DNA of 64,000 nucleotides from Candidatus Thiosymbion sp. (GCA_018435665.1 JAHDND010000024.1:62001-126000); one strand, 5' to 3'. Counted from the stretch's first letter, positions 29,958 through 39,208 are shown. Numbers and translations: made by a program. Notes: a model not told the origin generated them from the letters alone.

Positions 29958-30529
29958 TTCGTCCGTCCGCTTTACCCTCCAGCCTCAGGTCCGTCCCGGC
30001 CCTGGTCATCCTGGGCCTGACCGTCTTTGGCCTGGGCGGGTGCGGCAATCCGGACACCAGCGATTTGCAGGACTATGTCATCCAGATCAAGCAGCGTCGT
30101 CCCCCACCCATCGACCCCCTGCCCGTATTCACCCTGGCAGAAGGCTACGATTATGACCCCGGAAACCGCCGTGATCCCTTCGTCATGGATCGCGAGACGG
30201 CCGCCATCATCCCCGTCCCTCCTGACCCCAGCGGCATTGCCCCGGACCCCTACCGCCCCAAGGAGGCCTTGGAGCGGTTCGCCCTGGATAGCCTGATCAT
30301 GCAAGGGATCCTGGAACAGAACGAGCAGATCTGGGGGCTGGTCCGGGCCAAGGAGGACAATAGCCTCCATCGGGTCGCCGTGGGGAATTACCTCGGGCTG
30401 AACCATGGCCGTATCATTCGGATCTCGGAGCAGCGGATCGACCTCATCGAGCTCATCCAGGACGGTGCCGGTCGCTGGCTGGAACGCGAGGCCTCGCTGG
30501 CCCTGATCGCGGACGAGCGAAAAAAGTAA
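29954..30529 (+). CDS. pilP: type IV pilus lipoprotein PilP
   Basis: A 191-residue inner-membrane lipoprotein: signal peptide with lipobox GLGGC (Cys 30), a disordered linker containing the PilN/O-binding region (YVIQIKQRRPPPIDPLP) and a beta-sandwich domain (about 95-185) that contacts the N0 domain of PilQ. Usual length. Overlaps pilO by 4 bp and ends 18 bp before pilQ. Confidence 0.95.
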   Translation: MIRPSALPSSLRSVPALVILGLTVFGLGGCGNPDTSDLQDYVIQIKQRRPPPIDPLPVFTLAEGYDYDPGNRRDPFVMDRETAAIIPVPPDPSGIAPDPYRPKEALERFALDSLIMQGILEQNEQIWGLVRAKEDNSLHRVAVGNYLGLNHGRIIRISEQRIDLIELIQDGAGRWLEREASLALIADERKK

Positions 30530-30547
30530 CACCCAGACGCGGAGCCC

Positions 30548-32785
30548 ATGCAGATTCAATCCATTGTTTTGGCCAGGGAGACTGGCGGGCCTGCGCCAGG
30601 TCCAGGCCAGCACCGCGCGTCGTTAGCCCTGCTCTGGATCTGGCTCGCGCTGGTCCTGCTACTGGCCCCGTGCCTGGTCTGGGCGGTCGCCCTCAAGGAC
30701 GTGGAGTTCGCCACCCTCCCCGGTAATCAGGTCCGCCTCGACCTGGTGCTCTCCGGGTCGGTCAGCGCTCCGCGGGACTTCGCCACCGATTCGCCCGCCC
30801 GGATCGTCATCGACCTCCCGGGGGTCACCAGTGAACTGCCGCGCAAGACCGTGCCGATCGATGTCGGCCCGGTGCAGAGTCTCATGGCCCTGGATGCCGA
30901 AGGCCGGACTCGGATCGTCATCAATCTCAACGCCCTGGTGCCCTACCAGGTCCAGAACGCTGGGGAACGGGTGACCATCGCCATCAATCCGCCGCCCGCC
31001 GCGGCGTCAGCGCCGGCATCGGGGATCGCTTCCGCGCCCCTGGCGGCAACCAGTCGGGCTGAATCCCCCCCCGCGGCCGCCGGCCTGCGTGGCATCGATT
31101 TCCAACGGGGACCCGGAGGCGAGGGCCGGGTGATCGTCAAGCTGCCGGCCGAGAATACCCGGATCACGGTGGCGGAGAAGGGTGGGAAGGTGGTGGCCGA
31201 GGTGCTCGACACCTCCCTGCCCGAGCGCCTGCGTCGCCGCCTGGACGTGGTGGATTTCGGCACTCCCGTCGTGGCGGTCGAGGCCCGCGCCCAAGGTCGC
31301 GATGTCGCCATCGCCGTCGAGACCACCAAGGACTACGAATATCTGGCCTACCAGGTCAACGAACAGTTTACGATCGAGTTTCGCGCCCTCAGCCCGGAAC
31401 AACGCGAACAGCGCCAGCGGGAACAGGTGATCTTCAGTGGTGACCGGCTGAGCCTGAATTTTCAGGACATCGAGGTCCGCGCCGTGCTTCAGCTCCTGGC
31501 GGACTTCACCGGGCTTAACCTAGTGGCCAGCGACACCGTCAAGGGCAGCGTGACCCTGCGCCTGAAAAACGTCCCCTGGGACCAGGCCCTGGATATCATC
31601 CTCAAGGCCAAGGGCCTGACCATGCGCCAGAAGGGCAACGTCATCATGGTGGGCCCCACCGAGGAAGTCATGGCCCGGGAGGAAAAGGAACTGGAGGCCA
31701 CCCGCAAGATCGAGGAGCTGGCCCCCCTGCGCACCGAGTACATCCAGATCAATTACGCCAAGGCCGCCGACATCGCCAAGCTCCTTGAAACCCGGCAGAT
31801 CACCACCGGTCAGGCGAGCGCCAATCTCGGTCAGATCAATGGCAAGGCCAAGGCCGAAAAGGAACAGGCGGAGGTCAAGGGGCTCCTCTCCAGCCGGGGC
31901 AGCGTCACCGCCGACGATCGCACCAATACCCTCCTGGTACAGGAGACGGCGGAAAAGCTGGAAGAAATCCGCCAGTTGGTGGCGCGTCTGGATATTCCCG
32001 TGCGCCAGGTCATGATCGAATCGCGGGTGGTCATCGCCACCGATAATTTCGCCCGGGAACTGGGGGTACGTTTTGGCTATAACCGCCTGCAGGTCAACGA
32101 GAATAAGGGTAACTTCAACGAAATTTTCGGTTCTCAACGTGGCACGTTGAAAGGTGAGGATTATTGGGGTACAACCATCGATGACACGGTGCCTCTCATG
32201 GTCGATCTGCCGGCGGTCAACGCGACCAGCGGCATCAACTTCCTCGTCGGCAAGATCGGCAGCTATCTGCTCCAATTGGAACTGACGGCCATGCAAGAGG
32301 AGGGACGCGGGGAAATCCTCTCCAATCCCCGGGTCATCACCTCCGATAAACAAGCCGCCCTGATCGAAGTGGGGCAACGGGTACCGGTGGTTACCCCCGG
32401 CACCGTTGATCAGCCGGCCACCGTGAAATACGAAGATGCGACCCTGAAACTGGATGTGACCCCCCATATCACCCCGGACAATCGCATCATCATGAGCCTG
32501 AAGGTGTCCAAGGATGAAGCGGATGCCGTCCTGGAGGTCGATGGTAATCCATACATCAATAAAAGGACGGTAGAAACCAACGTCTTGGTAGACAATGGTG
32601 AAACCGTGGTCCTGGGCGGGGTATTCGAGCGTTCCCGATTCACTAACAAGGATCAGGTGCCCTGGCTGGGCGATTTACCGATTCTGGGCAATCTCTTCAA
32701 AAATGATTCCCGCGAGGAAATCAATAAGGAACTGCTCATCTTCGTCACTCCCCGCATTCTGCAAGAAGATTTGAAAGCGCGCTGA
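30548..32785 (+). CDS. pilQ: type IV pilus secretin PilQ
   Basis: The 745-residue outer-membrane secretin has an N-terminal signal segment (hydrophobic core about 26-46, processed near AVA), two AMIN domains (about 48-140 and 175-280) that bind peptidoglycan, an STN/N0 domain (about 295-360; LSLNFQDIEVRAVLQLLADF), an N1/KH-type domain and a C-terminal secretin core ending TVVLGGVFE...WLGDLPILGNLF and RLFIF-like ELLIFVTPRI. It forms the pilus exit channel. The N-terminus is longer than usual before the hydrophobic core; a start further inside is possible. Confidence 0.97.
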   Translation: MQIQSIVLARETGGPAPGPGQHRASLALLWIWLALVLLLAPCLVWAVALKDVEFATLPGNQVRLDLVLSGSVSAPRDFATDSPARIVIDLPGVTSELPRKTVPIDVGPVQSLMALDAEGRTRIVINLNALVPYQVQNAGERVTIAINPPPAAASAPASGIASAPLAATSRAESPPAAAGLRGIDFQRGPGGEGRVIVKLPAENTRITVAEKGGKVVAEVLDTSLPERLRRRLDVVDFGTPVVAVEARAQGRDVAIAVETTKDYEYLAYQVNEQFTIEFRALSPEQREQRQREQVIFSGDRLSLNFQDIEVRAVLQLLADFTGLNLVASDTVKGSVTLRLKNVPWDQALDIILKAKGLTMRQKGNVIMVGPTEEVMAREEKELEATRKIEELAPLRTEYIQINYAKAADIAKLLETRQITTGQASANLGQINGKAKAEKEQAEVKGLLSSRGSVTADDRTNTLLVQETAEKLEEIRQLVARLDIPVRQVMIESRVVIATDNFARELGVRFGYNRLQVNENKGNFNEIFGSQRGTLKGEDYWGTTIDDTVPLMVDLPAVNATSGINFLVGKIGSYLLQLELTAMQEEGRGEILSNPRVITSDKQAALIEVGQRVPVVTPGTVDQPATVKYEDATLKLDVTPHITPDNRIIMSLKVSKDEADAVLEVDGNPYINKRTVETNVLVDNGETVVLGGVFERSRFTNKDQVPWLGDLPILGNLFKNDSREEINKELLIFVTPRILQEDLKAR

Positions 32786-32849
32786 CCCTGGGTCCCATCC
32801 ACCCAAGCGCAGTAGCACAGGTTGATCCCTATCGAGAAAGTATCTCTCC

Positions 32850-33374
32850 ATGAAGCGGTTAAACAACATCTTTCTCGTCGGCCCCATGGGCGCCGGCAAA
32901 TCCACCATCGGTCGCCAACTCGCCGAGGCCCTGTCCTTCCGGTTCGAGGATAGCGACCATGAAATCCAACGTCGCACCGGCGTCGATATCCCCACCATCT
33001 TCGAGTACGAGGGTGAGGAGGGCTTCCGCAAGCGCGAGGAGCAGGTCATCGCCGACCTGACCGAACAGGAGGGCATCGTCCTGGCCACCGGCGGCGGCGC
33101 CGTGCTGCGCGAGACCAACCGCCAACGCCTGACGGCCCGGGGGGTGGTGATCTACCTCCATTGCAGCCCGGAGCAGCAATTTGCCCGCACCAACCGCGAC
33201 CGCAACCGGCCGCTGATCCAGACCGCGGACCCCTTGCAGAGCCTGCGCGACATCATGGCCATCCGCGAGCCCCTCTATCGCCAGGTGGCCGATCTGGTCG
33301 TGTCCACCGAGAAGCGCGGCACCGTCTCCGTGGTCAAGGAGATCCGCCGCCGCCTGGAGACGGAATTAGTCTGA
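32850..33374 (+). CDS. aroK: shikimate kinase
   Basis: The 174-residue P-loop kinase phosphorylates shikimate at O3 in the chorismate pathway. Walker [12 protein letters not shown] lies at residues 11-21; FEDSDHEI and the [12 protein letters not shown] shikimate-binding and Walker B motif ATGGGAVLR follow, then the lid [15 protein letters not shown] region. aroB begins within its stop codon (TGATG), so the two are translationally coupled. Confidence 0.97.
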   Translation: MKRLNNIFLVGPMGAGKSTIGRQLAEALSFRFEDSDHEIQRRTGVDIPTIFEYEGEEGFRKREEQVIADLTEQEGIVLATGGGAVLRETNRQRLTARGVVIYLHCSPEQQFARTNRDRNRPLIQTADPLQSLRDIMAIREPLYRQVADLVVSTEKRGTVSVVKEIRRRLETELV

Positions 33375-34450
33375 TGATCAGAACCCTCGAAGTCGCCCTC
33401 GGCGACCGCGCCTATCCGATCCATATCGGCCAGCAATTGCTCGCCGATCCCCGCTGGTACCAGCCCCACATCCGCGGCCGCCAGGTAATGATCGTCAGTA
33501 ACGAGACGGTCGCGCCCCTCTACCTGGCACAGGTGGAACAGGCCCTTACCGGCTACCAGTTGGCGCGGGTCATCCTCCCCGACGGCGAGGAGTACAAGAC
33601 CCTGGAGGTGTGGCACCGCATCTTCGACAGCTTGCTGTGCAACCGCTTCAGTCGCGACTGCACCCTGGTCGCCCTCGGTGGCGGGGTGGTGGGGGACATG
33701 GCCGGCTTCGCCGCCGCCTGCTATCAGCGCGGGGTGGACTTCATCCAGGTGCCCACCACCCTGCTGGCCCAGGTGGACTCCTCCGTCGGCGGCAAGACCG
33801 GCGTCAACCACCCCCTGGGCAAGAACATGATCGGCGCCTTCCACCAGCCCCGCGCCGTCATCATCGACACCGACACCCTGAACACCCTGCCGGACCGGGA
33901 GGTCTCCGCCGGCCTGGCGGAGGTCATCAAGTACGGCCTGATCCGCGATCCGGAGTTCTTCGCCTGGCTGGAGGTCCAGATGCTCAGCCTGCGCGCCCGG
34001 AACGGCGCCGCCCTGGCTGCGGCCATCGAGCGCTCCTGCCGCAATAAGGCCGAGGTGGTGGCGGCGGACGAGCGCGAATCCGGCCAGCGCGCCCTGCTCA
34101 ACCTGGGCCATACCTTCGGCCATGCCATCGAGACCGGCATGGGCTATGGCGCCTGGCTCCACGGCGAGGCCGTCGGCGTGGGCATGTGCCAGGCCGCCGA
34201 TCTCTCCTGTCGCCTGGGCTGGCTGGGTGCCGCTGACCGGGACCGCGCCCGCGACCTCATCGCCGCCGCCGGCCTGCCCACCGCGCCGCCGAAGGAACTG
34301 ACTCCTCAGACCTTCCGCGACCTCATGGCCGTGGACAAAAAGGTCCAGGACGGCCGCCTGCGGCTGGTCCTGCTTCAGGGCATCGGCGTCAGCCTGGTCA
34401 CCGGGGAGTTCGATTTGGCCAAGCTGGATGAGACCCTGAACCAGGCCTGA
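33374..34450 (+). CDS. aroB: 3-dehydroquinate synthase
   Basis: AroB cyclises DAHP to 3-dehydroquinate using NAD and Zn. The 358-residue protein has [23 protein letters not shown] (NAD loop), [30 protein letters not shown] and the Zn-ligand motif [11 protein letters not shown] with the later HGEAVGVGM. Start is the ATG at 33374 overlapping the aroK stop. The 3' end (DLAKLDET) has a diverged duplicate at 37047-37112. Unlike Pseudomonas, gltB does not follow soon after. Confidence 0.97.
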   Translation: MIRTLEVALGDRAYPIHIGQQLLADPRWYQPHIRGRQVMIVSNETVAPLYLAQVEQALTGYQLARVILPDGEEYKTLEVWHRIFDSLLCNRFSRDCTLVALGGGVVGDMAGFAAACYQRGVDFIQVPTTLLAQVDSSVGGKTGVNHPLGKNMIGAFHQPRAVIIDTDTLNTLPDREVSAGLAEVIKYGLIRDPEFFAWLEVQMLSLRARNGAALAAAIERSCRNKAEVVAADERESGQRALLNLGHTFGHAIETGMGYGAWLHGEAVGVGMCQAADLSCRLGWLGAADRDRARDLIAAAGLPTAPPKELTPQTFRDLMAVDKKVQDGRLRLVLLQGIGVSLVTGEFDLAKLDETLNQA

Positions 34451-34537
34451 TTCAGGGGCTTCTGGGGCCTGCCTGAATGGCTTCGTTTCGCAAAACGCCC
34501 TTTTTTGGCCGGCCCGGCAAGGTCTCGCGCAACGGCG

Positions 34538-34945
34538 CTAGGGGGTGGTGCTATTGGGCTGGGACGCGCCAGTGCCTAGTTGCAGGATTTGTTCGAGAAC
34601 GGCGCATACTTCGGCAAAGCGCGCTTCATCCAGTTTCCGCAGCGGGTGGGGTGTCGCTTGGCGCACGCGCCAATCAAAGGATTTAGGTTGATGGCAAAGT
34701 ACATAGCTGATTTTGCCGGATTTAGCTTTTGCCTTGCCCACCGCAACGGCGAAAGGGTTATCAGCGTTGTACTCGGCGGTCGTCATGGGCAAACCGATGA
34801 CCAGCGAGGTTTTGGCGTTGAAATTCCGCGGGGATAGCACAAGAAAGGGATGGAGGTCGCGCATTTCGCGCCCAGCCTGAGGGTTGCAATCAATCCAAAT
34901 CACCTCCTGACGAGCGGGTACCCAGTCTTGGCCCTTGGCTACCAC
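34538..34945 (-). CDS. mazF: MazF/PemK-family endoribonuclease toxin
   Basis: A 135-residue toxin whose core (about 10-115) has the MazF pattern: VIWIDCNPQAGREMRDLHPFLVLS with the catalytic Arg, TSLVIGLPMTT, YVLCHQPKSFDW and the end VCAVLEQIL. Toxins of this family cleave mRNA at short sites. It starts at GTG 34945, overlapping the antitoxin stop by 7 bp (antitoxin first), the normal TA order. Points back toward aroB across 87 bp. Confidence 0.92.
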   Translation of the reverse strand: MVAKGQDWVPARQEVIWIDCNPQAGREMRDLHPFLVLSPRNFNAKTSLVIGLPMTTAEYNADNPFAVAVGKAKAKSGKISYVLCHQPKSFDWRVRQATPHPLRKLDEARFAEVCAVLEQILQLGTGASQPNSTTP

Positions 34946-35190
34946 TGCTCGGCACCGACCGGAGCTGTGGGCAGGGCCTCGCCGCCATGGCGCACCGGAT
35001 CGAAACGCGCTAGGCGCTGTTCGAGCGTGAGTTGTTCCCTTTCCAGCGGCGTGATGACTACGCGGCCATTTTCCACCGCGATGCGGATGCGCTGATCAGC
35101 GTGGAGATGCGCTTCACGGGCAATGCCGACCGGCAGGCGAACACCGAGATTGTTGCCCCAACGCTTAATGTCAAGCACGGCTTCTGCCAT
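34939..35190 (-). CDS. mazE: MazE/AbrB-type antitoxin
   Basis: An 83-residue antitoxin with an N-terminal swapped-hairpin AbrB DNA-binding domain (VLDIKRWGNNLGVRLPVGIAR, then RIAVENGRVVITPL) and a C-terminal toxin-binding tail. The ATG at 35190 is chosen because family homology starts with MAEAVLDIKRWGN; the frame extends to 35208. It should neutralise MazF and repress its own promoter at the twin palindromes just upstream. Confidence 0.91.
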   Translation of the reverse strand: MAEAVLDIKRWGNNLGVRLPVGIAREAHLHADQRIRIAVENGRVVITPLEREQLTLEQRLARFDPVRHGGEALPTAPVGAEQW

Positions 35191-35209
35191 GGAAAATGCC
35201 CTCACCAAC

Positions 35210-35228
35210 GTTTAAACTAAGTTTAAAC
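35210..35228. promoter_or_regulatory. putative MazE operator: two GTTTAAAC palindromes
   Basis: GTTTAAAC at 35210-35217 and 35221-35228, separated by TAA, are each self-complementary and sit 20 bp upstream of the mazE start. AbrB/MazE dimers bind such alternating palindromes for autoregulation. Confidence 0.6.
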
Positions 35229-35244
35229 ATTACCGCCGCTAATG

Positions 35245-35543
35245 GCGAAAAGGCAAGCAACTTTTCGGGCTGCATGTTTTCCGACGCTGGCCCGCCCTGG
35301 CGCTTGATCTGGCTGGACTCGATCCGGCGGCGGCGTCGCATTACATCTTTCGCGCCGAGGCGGTCAAGCAAACCGCCTACCGCCTCGACGGCCTCCTGGT
35401 CCCCCCGGAGGAGAGCGATGAACCCTGGGTGTTCGTCGAGGTTCAGTTCTAGGTCGATGAGCATTTTTATCGGCAGTTCTCCGCATGGTCCCGAACGCCT
35501 GGACCTGCTGAACTTTATCGAGAGCCCAAGTGAAACCCACTGA
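35245..35543 (+). pseudogene. remnant of a DUF2887/Rpn-type PD-(D/E)XK nuclease-transposase
   Basis: Read from about 35254, the frame gives LFGLHVFRRWPALALDL, AAASHYIFRAEAVKQTAYRLDG and DEPWVFVEVQF, a good match to the start of the DUF2887/Rpn family including the E-Q of the nuclease core. It is then stopped by TAG after VEVQF, continues as VDEHFYRQFS, and family-like sequence resumes in another frame as LDLLNFIESP. So an internal stop plus deletion have destroyed it. Confidence 0.65.
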
Positions 35544-35580
35544 ACTCTAAAATCGGACCGACCTGGCCAGGAAAAAGTTG

Positions 35581-36771
35581 ATGCCGCCAATTGACTCGGA
35601 ACTACAAGCACTTCTTGAACAAGGCGAAAGCGGATCAGTGGAGTTTAAAACCGAGGACGTGCGGCCTGAATCCCTCGCCCGCGAGATGGTCGCCTTCTCC
35701 AATACTTTGGGTGGCATACTACTCATCGGCGTGCAGGACGATGGTGGTATTCAGGGGGTATCGAATCGTGAAGCCATTGATCAAAGAATTATCAATGTCG
35801 CGCGCCACAACGTCGTCCCGGCAATCTCCCCTACCGTTGAATGGGTGGATCTTAATGACCAGACCCTGTGCCTGGTCCGTATTCCCAAAGGGCAAGCCAA
35901 ACCCTATCAGACCCTCGACGGAAAATTCCTGATTCGCGTTGGATCGACCAATCGCCAGGCCACAAAAGAAGAGTTGAGCCGTCTGTTTCAGGCCTCAGGC
36001 CTGGTCCATTTCGACCTCTCCCCTGTTACCGGCACCAGCTTCCAGGATCTGGAGCCAGAAGCCCTGCACAACTACTGGTTCAATTCCTATCAAATCGACT
36101 ACGCCCGCCTGGATGAGGCGGAACAGGTCACCTTATTGAGAAATGCCGATCTTCTGGCCGCGGAAGAAGGCGTGACCGTTTGCAGCCTGGGTGGATTGCT
36201 TTTGTTCGGCAAGCAGCCCCAGCGTCGCCTTCCCCAGAGCGGTATCCAGTTTGCCGTCTTCGATGGCACGGAGTTGACGGATAATCTTTTGGATAAAAAG
36301 GAAATCACCGGAACGCTGCCGGATCTCATCGAACGTAGTGTTGCCATCATCCGCCTGTTCCTCCCTCAGCCATCCCAGATTAGTGGCCTGCGGCGTGAAG
36401 AGGAGGAGCAGGTATCCATCCGTGTCCTACGGGAAATCCTGGTCAATGCCGTCTGTCACCGGGATTACTCCATTGCCAACCGCCGGATTCACATCAGCCT
36501 GTTCCGTGACCGCCTGGAAGTAAGCTCCCCCGGGCGCTTGCCCAATACGCTGGATCTCAACAAAATCCGCTACGGAAATTCCGCGCCCCGCAACTTCCTC
36601 TTACTCAAATTCCTGGATAATTTGCGGTATATAGATGGTCTGGGCCGTGGGATTCCCATGATCATTAGGGAGTTGGGTGAGCAGATCACGTTTGCCGAAA
36701 TCGGCGATATCTTTCGCGTAAGTGTCAGACTCACTGCTAACCAAACGCCGCCGCTCCCAAAAAGCATTTAA
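35581..36771 (+). CDS. AlbA_2/Schlafen-like ATP-binding protein
   Basis: The 396-residue protein has an N-terminal AlbA_2 (Schlafen-related) domain: ESGSVEFKTEDVRPESLAREMVAF-type start with SNTLGGILLIGVQDDG (about 35-60), and IPKGQAKPYQTLDGKFLIRVGSTN (about 100-125). A C-terminal GHKL-like ATPase domain follows, with ILVNAVCHRDYSI and LEVSSPGRLPN (about 285-325). Such proteins are annotated as DNA-binding regulators or RNA-binding domain proteins, and relatives appear in defence islands; the role here is unknown. Start ATG 35581. It stands between toxin-antitoxin and nuclease remnants. Confidence 0.85.
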   Translation: MPPIDSELQALLEQGESGSVEFKTEDVRPESLAREMVAFSNTLGGILLIGVQDDGGIQGVSNREAIDQRIINVARHNVVPAISPTVEWVDLNDQTLCLVRIPKGQAKPYQTLDGKFLIRVGSTNRQATKEELSRLFQASGLVHFDLSPVTGTSFQDLEPEALHNYWFNSYQIDYARLDEAEQVTLLRNADLLAAEEGVTVCSLGGLLLFGKQPQRRLPQSGIQFAVFDGTELTDNLLDKKEITGTLPDLIERSVAIIRLFLPQPSQISGLRREEEEQVSIRVLREILVNAVCHRDYSIANRRIHISLFRDRLEVSSPGRLPNTLDLNKIRYGNSAPRNFLLLKFLDNLRYIDGLGRGIPMIIRELGEQITFAEIGDIFRVSVRLTANQTPPLPKSI

Positions 36772-36819
36772 CAAGCTTCCCATGCGGCTGACACAACAAC
36801 AAGCGACGATCCGGATGGT

Positions 36820-37011
36820 TCAGGCTTGGGCGTGGTATGTCCCATTGTTCAGCGGTTGGATCGCTAGGCGCATGCCCATGGCCTTCAGGATCGCGGAGAG
36901 GGTCTTGAGTTCAGGATTGCACTTCTCGGAGAGAGTCCGATACAGGGTGTGGGCATTGATATCTGCCTGACGAGCCACTTCCTGTACCCCCTTCGGGTGG
37001 AAGATCGTCAT
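36820..37011 (-). pseudogene. HigA-like antitoxin, N-terminally truncated
   Basis: Sixty-three residues carry the helix-turn-helix half of the addiction-module antidote family: VQEVARQADINAHTLYRTLS, NPELKTLSAILKAMGMRLAI. Family members are about 95-100 residues and start about 35-40 residues earlier; no such sequence precedes it, and no toxin gene adjoins. Probably a remnant, though a short expressed DNA-binding protein cannot be excluded. Confidence 0.6.
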
Positions 37012-37046
37012 CCGCTAACTTTCATGGAGGGTTCGCCACGTCCCTG

Positions 37047-37112
37047 ATGGTGAAACCCGTTATCAAGGGCGACTGCGACCTGGCCAAACTGGACGAGACC
37101 CATTGCTGGTAA
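37047..37112 (+). pseudogene. diverged copy of the aroB 3' end
   Basis: The 21-codon frame [20 protein letters not shown] resembles the AroB C-terminus ([17 protein letters not shown]). Over the DLAKLDET codons 20 of 24 bases agree and the differences are synonymous. It precedes pilC by 80 bp and cannot encode a functional enzyme. It suggests that material between the two aroB ends was inserted. Confidence 0.6.
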
Positions 37113-37192
37113 GCGCCTTTTCCCCAGCCACTGCCCTGGCATAGACTAGCCACTGAGGTCCCTGGTATCCCCTATCCGCCGAGACTTTCATC

Positions 37193-38458
37193 ATGGCCCT
37201 AGTCCCCGCCAAAAAAGCTGAACCCCCCAAAAGGCTCACACCGGCCGGCAAACCCGAGGCCGACAAAAACCTCCTCTTCGCCTGGGAGGGCATGGATCGC
37301 TCCGGCAAGCGGGTCAAGGGCGAAACTCCGGCCGCCGACGAGGCCGCGGTGCGCGCCGAGCTGCGCCGCCAGGGCATCACCCCTGCCAAGATTCGCAAAA
37401 AGACCCGGGTGGGCGGCAAGAAAAAGATCGTCAGCAAGGACATCACCGTCTTCAGCCGCCAGCTCGCCACCATGATGAGCGCCGGCGTGCCCCTGGTGCA
37501 GGCCTTCGACATCGTCGGCCGCGGCCATGACAACCCGGCCATGTCCGACCTCATCCTGGCGGTCAAGAGCGACATTCAGGGCGGCACCGCCCTCACCACG
37601 GCCCTGGCCAAGCATCCGCTCCAGTTCGATGAACTCTTCTGCAACCTGGTCCAGGCCGGCGAGCAGGCCGGTGTCCTCGACACCATGCTGGACAAGATCG
37701 CCACCTATAAGGAAAAGACGGAGAGCATCAAGGGCAAGATCAAGAAGGCCCTCTTCTACCCGGCAGCGGTGATAATCGTCGCCATCGTAGTGACAACCGT
37801 CATCATGCTGTTCGTCATCCCCCAGTTCAAAGAGCTTTTCACCAGCTTTGGCGCCGATCTACCAGCCTTCACCCTACTGGTGATCAGCATCTCCAACTTC
37901 ATGACCGAGTGGTGGTGGGGCATTGGCCTCGCCCTCGGCGCTGCTGGCTACAGCATCGCCGAGAGCTATAAACGCTCACCCCAACTGCGGGAGGGGGTGG
38001 ACCGGACCATGCTCAGATTCCCCATCATCGGCCCCATCCTCCATAAGGCGGCGGTCGCCCGCTTCGCCCGCACCCTGTCCACCATGTTCGCCGCCGGCGT
38101 ACCCCTGGTGGAGGCCCTCAATTCCGTGGCTGGAGCTACCGGGAGCGTGGTCTATTCCGAGGCCGTGCTCGGGATGCGGGAAAAGGTCGCCACCGGCCAA
38201 TCGCTGCAACTGTCCATGCGCCAGGCTGAACTCTTTCCCCACCTGGTCATCCAGATGACTGCTATCGGCGAGGAGGCCGGCTCCCTCGATGCCATGCTGT
38301 CCAAGGTGGCGGACTTCTATGAAGAGGAAGTGGACAACGCCGTCGATGCCCTCAGCAGCCTGTTGGAGCCGATGATCATGGTGATCATCGGCGGTCTCGT
38401 TGGGAGTCTGGTCGTCGCCATGTACCTGCCTATCTTCAAGATGGCGTCGACCGTGTGA
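37193..38458 (+). CDS. pilC: type IV pilus inner-membrane platform protein PilC
   Basis: The 421-residue GspF-family protein has a short Lys-rich N-terminus, FAWEGMDRSGKRVKGE (about 30-45), two cytoplasmic helical GspF domains (ITVFSRQLATMMSAGVPLVQAF about 84-105 and VARFARTLSTMFAAGVPLVEAL about 286-307) and three membrane helices (about 190-215, 240-260, 390-415). PilC couples the PilB/PilT ATPases to pilin extraction. pilB and pilD, its usual neighbours, are not in the window. Start ATG 37193. Confidence 0.97.
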   Translation: MALVPAKKAEPPKRLTPAGKPEADKNLLFAWEGMDRSGKRVKGETPAADEAAVRAELRRQGITPAKIRKKTRVGGKKKIVSKDITVFSRQLATMMSAGVPLVQAFDIVGRGHDNPAMSDLILAVKSDIQGGTALTTALAKHPLQFDELFCNLVQAGEQAGVLDTMLDKIATYKEKTESIKGKIKKALFYPAAVIIVAIVVTTVIMLFVIPQFKELFTSFGADLPAFTLLVISISNFMTEWWWGIGLALGAAGYSIAESYKRSPQLREGVDRTMLRFPIIGPILHKAAVARFARTLSTMFAAGVPLVEALNSVAGATGSVVYSEAVLGMREKVATGQSLQLSMRQAELFPHLVIQMTAIGEEAGSLDAMLSKVADFYEEEVDNAVDALSSLLEPMIMVIIGGLVGSLVVAMYLPIFKMASTV

Positions 38459-38513
38459 AGAACCCACCATGATGCTCCCATCCCTTGACGCCCGATCTGG
38501 ATATTATTTTTCG

Positions 38514-39014
38514 TCAGCGTTCGTTTGGTGTTGAAGGGTTTAGAGTATCTTCACGTCTGCTGAGTTTACCCGGCAAGGCCTCCATCACCGCTAGGGCTAG
38601 GGGATGGCCTGCGATGGCGGCGCGGCGCATCCACTGCAGGCCGGCCCTAGGATCTCCCGCCGGTCTGTAAAGATAGATTTCACCCAGGGTTAGCATGGCG
38701 TCTACATCACCCTGATTTGCTGCCAACTGGAGCCAAGCTAAAGCCCGTTCTGGCAGTCCCGCCTCTAGAAAGATCAGGGCCAATTCCAGTTGCTCCCGTG
38801 CCAGACCGGCATCGGCGTGCTGAATGGCGGCGATGACCTCACTATGTAGCGGTAAACCGATATCTTGAGCGATGTCTTCCAGGGCAAGAAGTGATCTCCC
38901 TTGATGATCGCGTGATCGTGAGACGGCGAGTCTTCCTGCTGCAATACGTCGCCAGAGGGTTCGCTTGCTGACCCCCGTAATCAGGGCTGCGGTATTCAGG
39001 CTGATGCAAGTCAT
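38514..39014 (-). CDS. helix-turn-helix protein with Sel1-like repeats
   Basis: The 166-residue protein starts MTCISLNTAALITGVSKRTLWRRI, an excisionase/MerR-type winged helix (about 4-55), followed by about 100 residues of Sel1/TPR-like helices (QLELALIFLEAGLPERALAWLQ, GDVDAMLTLGEIYLYR, GLQWMRRAAIAGHPLAL). The DNA-binding plus protein-interaction architecture suggests a regulator. It is divergent from pilA across a 284-bp AT-rich gap and convergent with pilC, so pilA is the obvious candidate target; this is inference. Confidence 0.75.
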   Translation of the reverse strand: MTCISLNTAALITGVSKRTLWRRIAAGRLAVSRSRDHQGRSLLALEDIAQDIGLPLHSEVIAAIQHADAGLAREQLELALIFLEAGLPERALAWLQLAANQGDVDAMLTLGEIYLYRPAGDPRAGLQWMRRAAIAGHPLALAVMEALPGKLSRREDTLNPSTPNER

Positions 39015-39193
39015 GTGATTGAAGCTGATGGGGCACTGCTGCTGATCTTATGGGTCAGTGCATGGCGATGCAAAATAAATGTCAGTGTGACAGAGGATCA
39101 TGACAACGCCGCTGACATGGCTTGGACTGTGACAAGTGTTAGCATTCATCTCGTCTGCTAGGTAACTCTTTGATTAAAATAACGATGTGAATC

Positions 39194-39208
39194 TGGTATG
39201 CATTTTGT
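39194..39208 (+). promoter_or_regulatory. weak sigma-54-like element upstream of pilA
   Basis: TGGTAT-N5-TTGT resembles the -24/-12 consensus TGGCAC-N5-TTGC, lacking the final C. It would start transcription near 39220, about 80 bp before pilA. PilS/PilR-sigma-54 control of pilA is established in Pseudomonas; here it is only suggested. Confidence 0.35.

Noticed and set aside
35196..35543. A 115-aa plus-strand protein starting MPSPTFKLSLN
   Set aside because: This frame is Arg/Ser-rich noise over most of its length; the family resemblance lies in another frame of the broken Rpn-type gene and only the last residues match.
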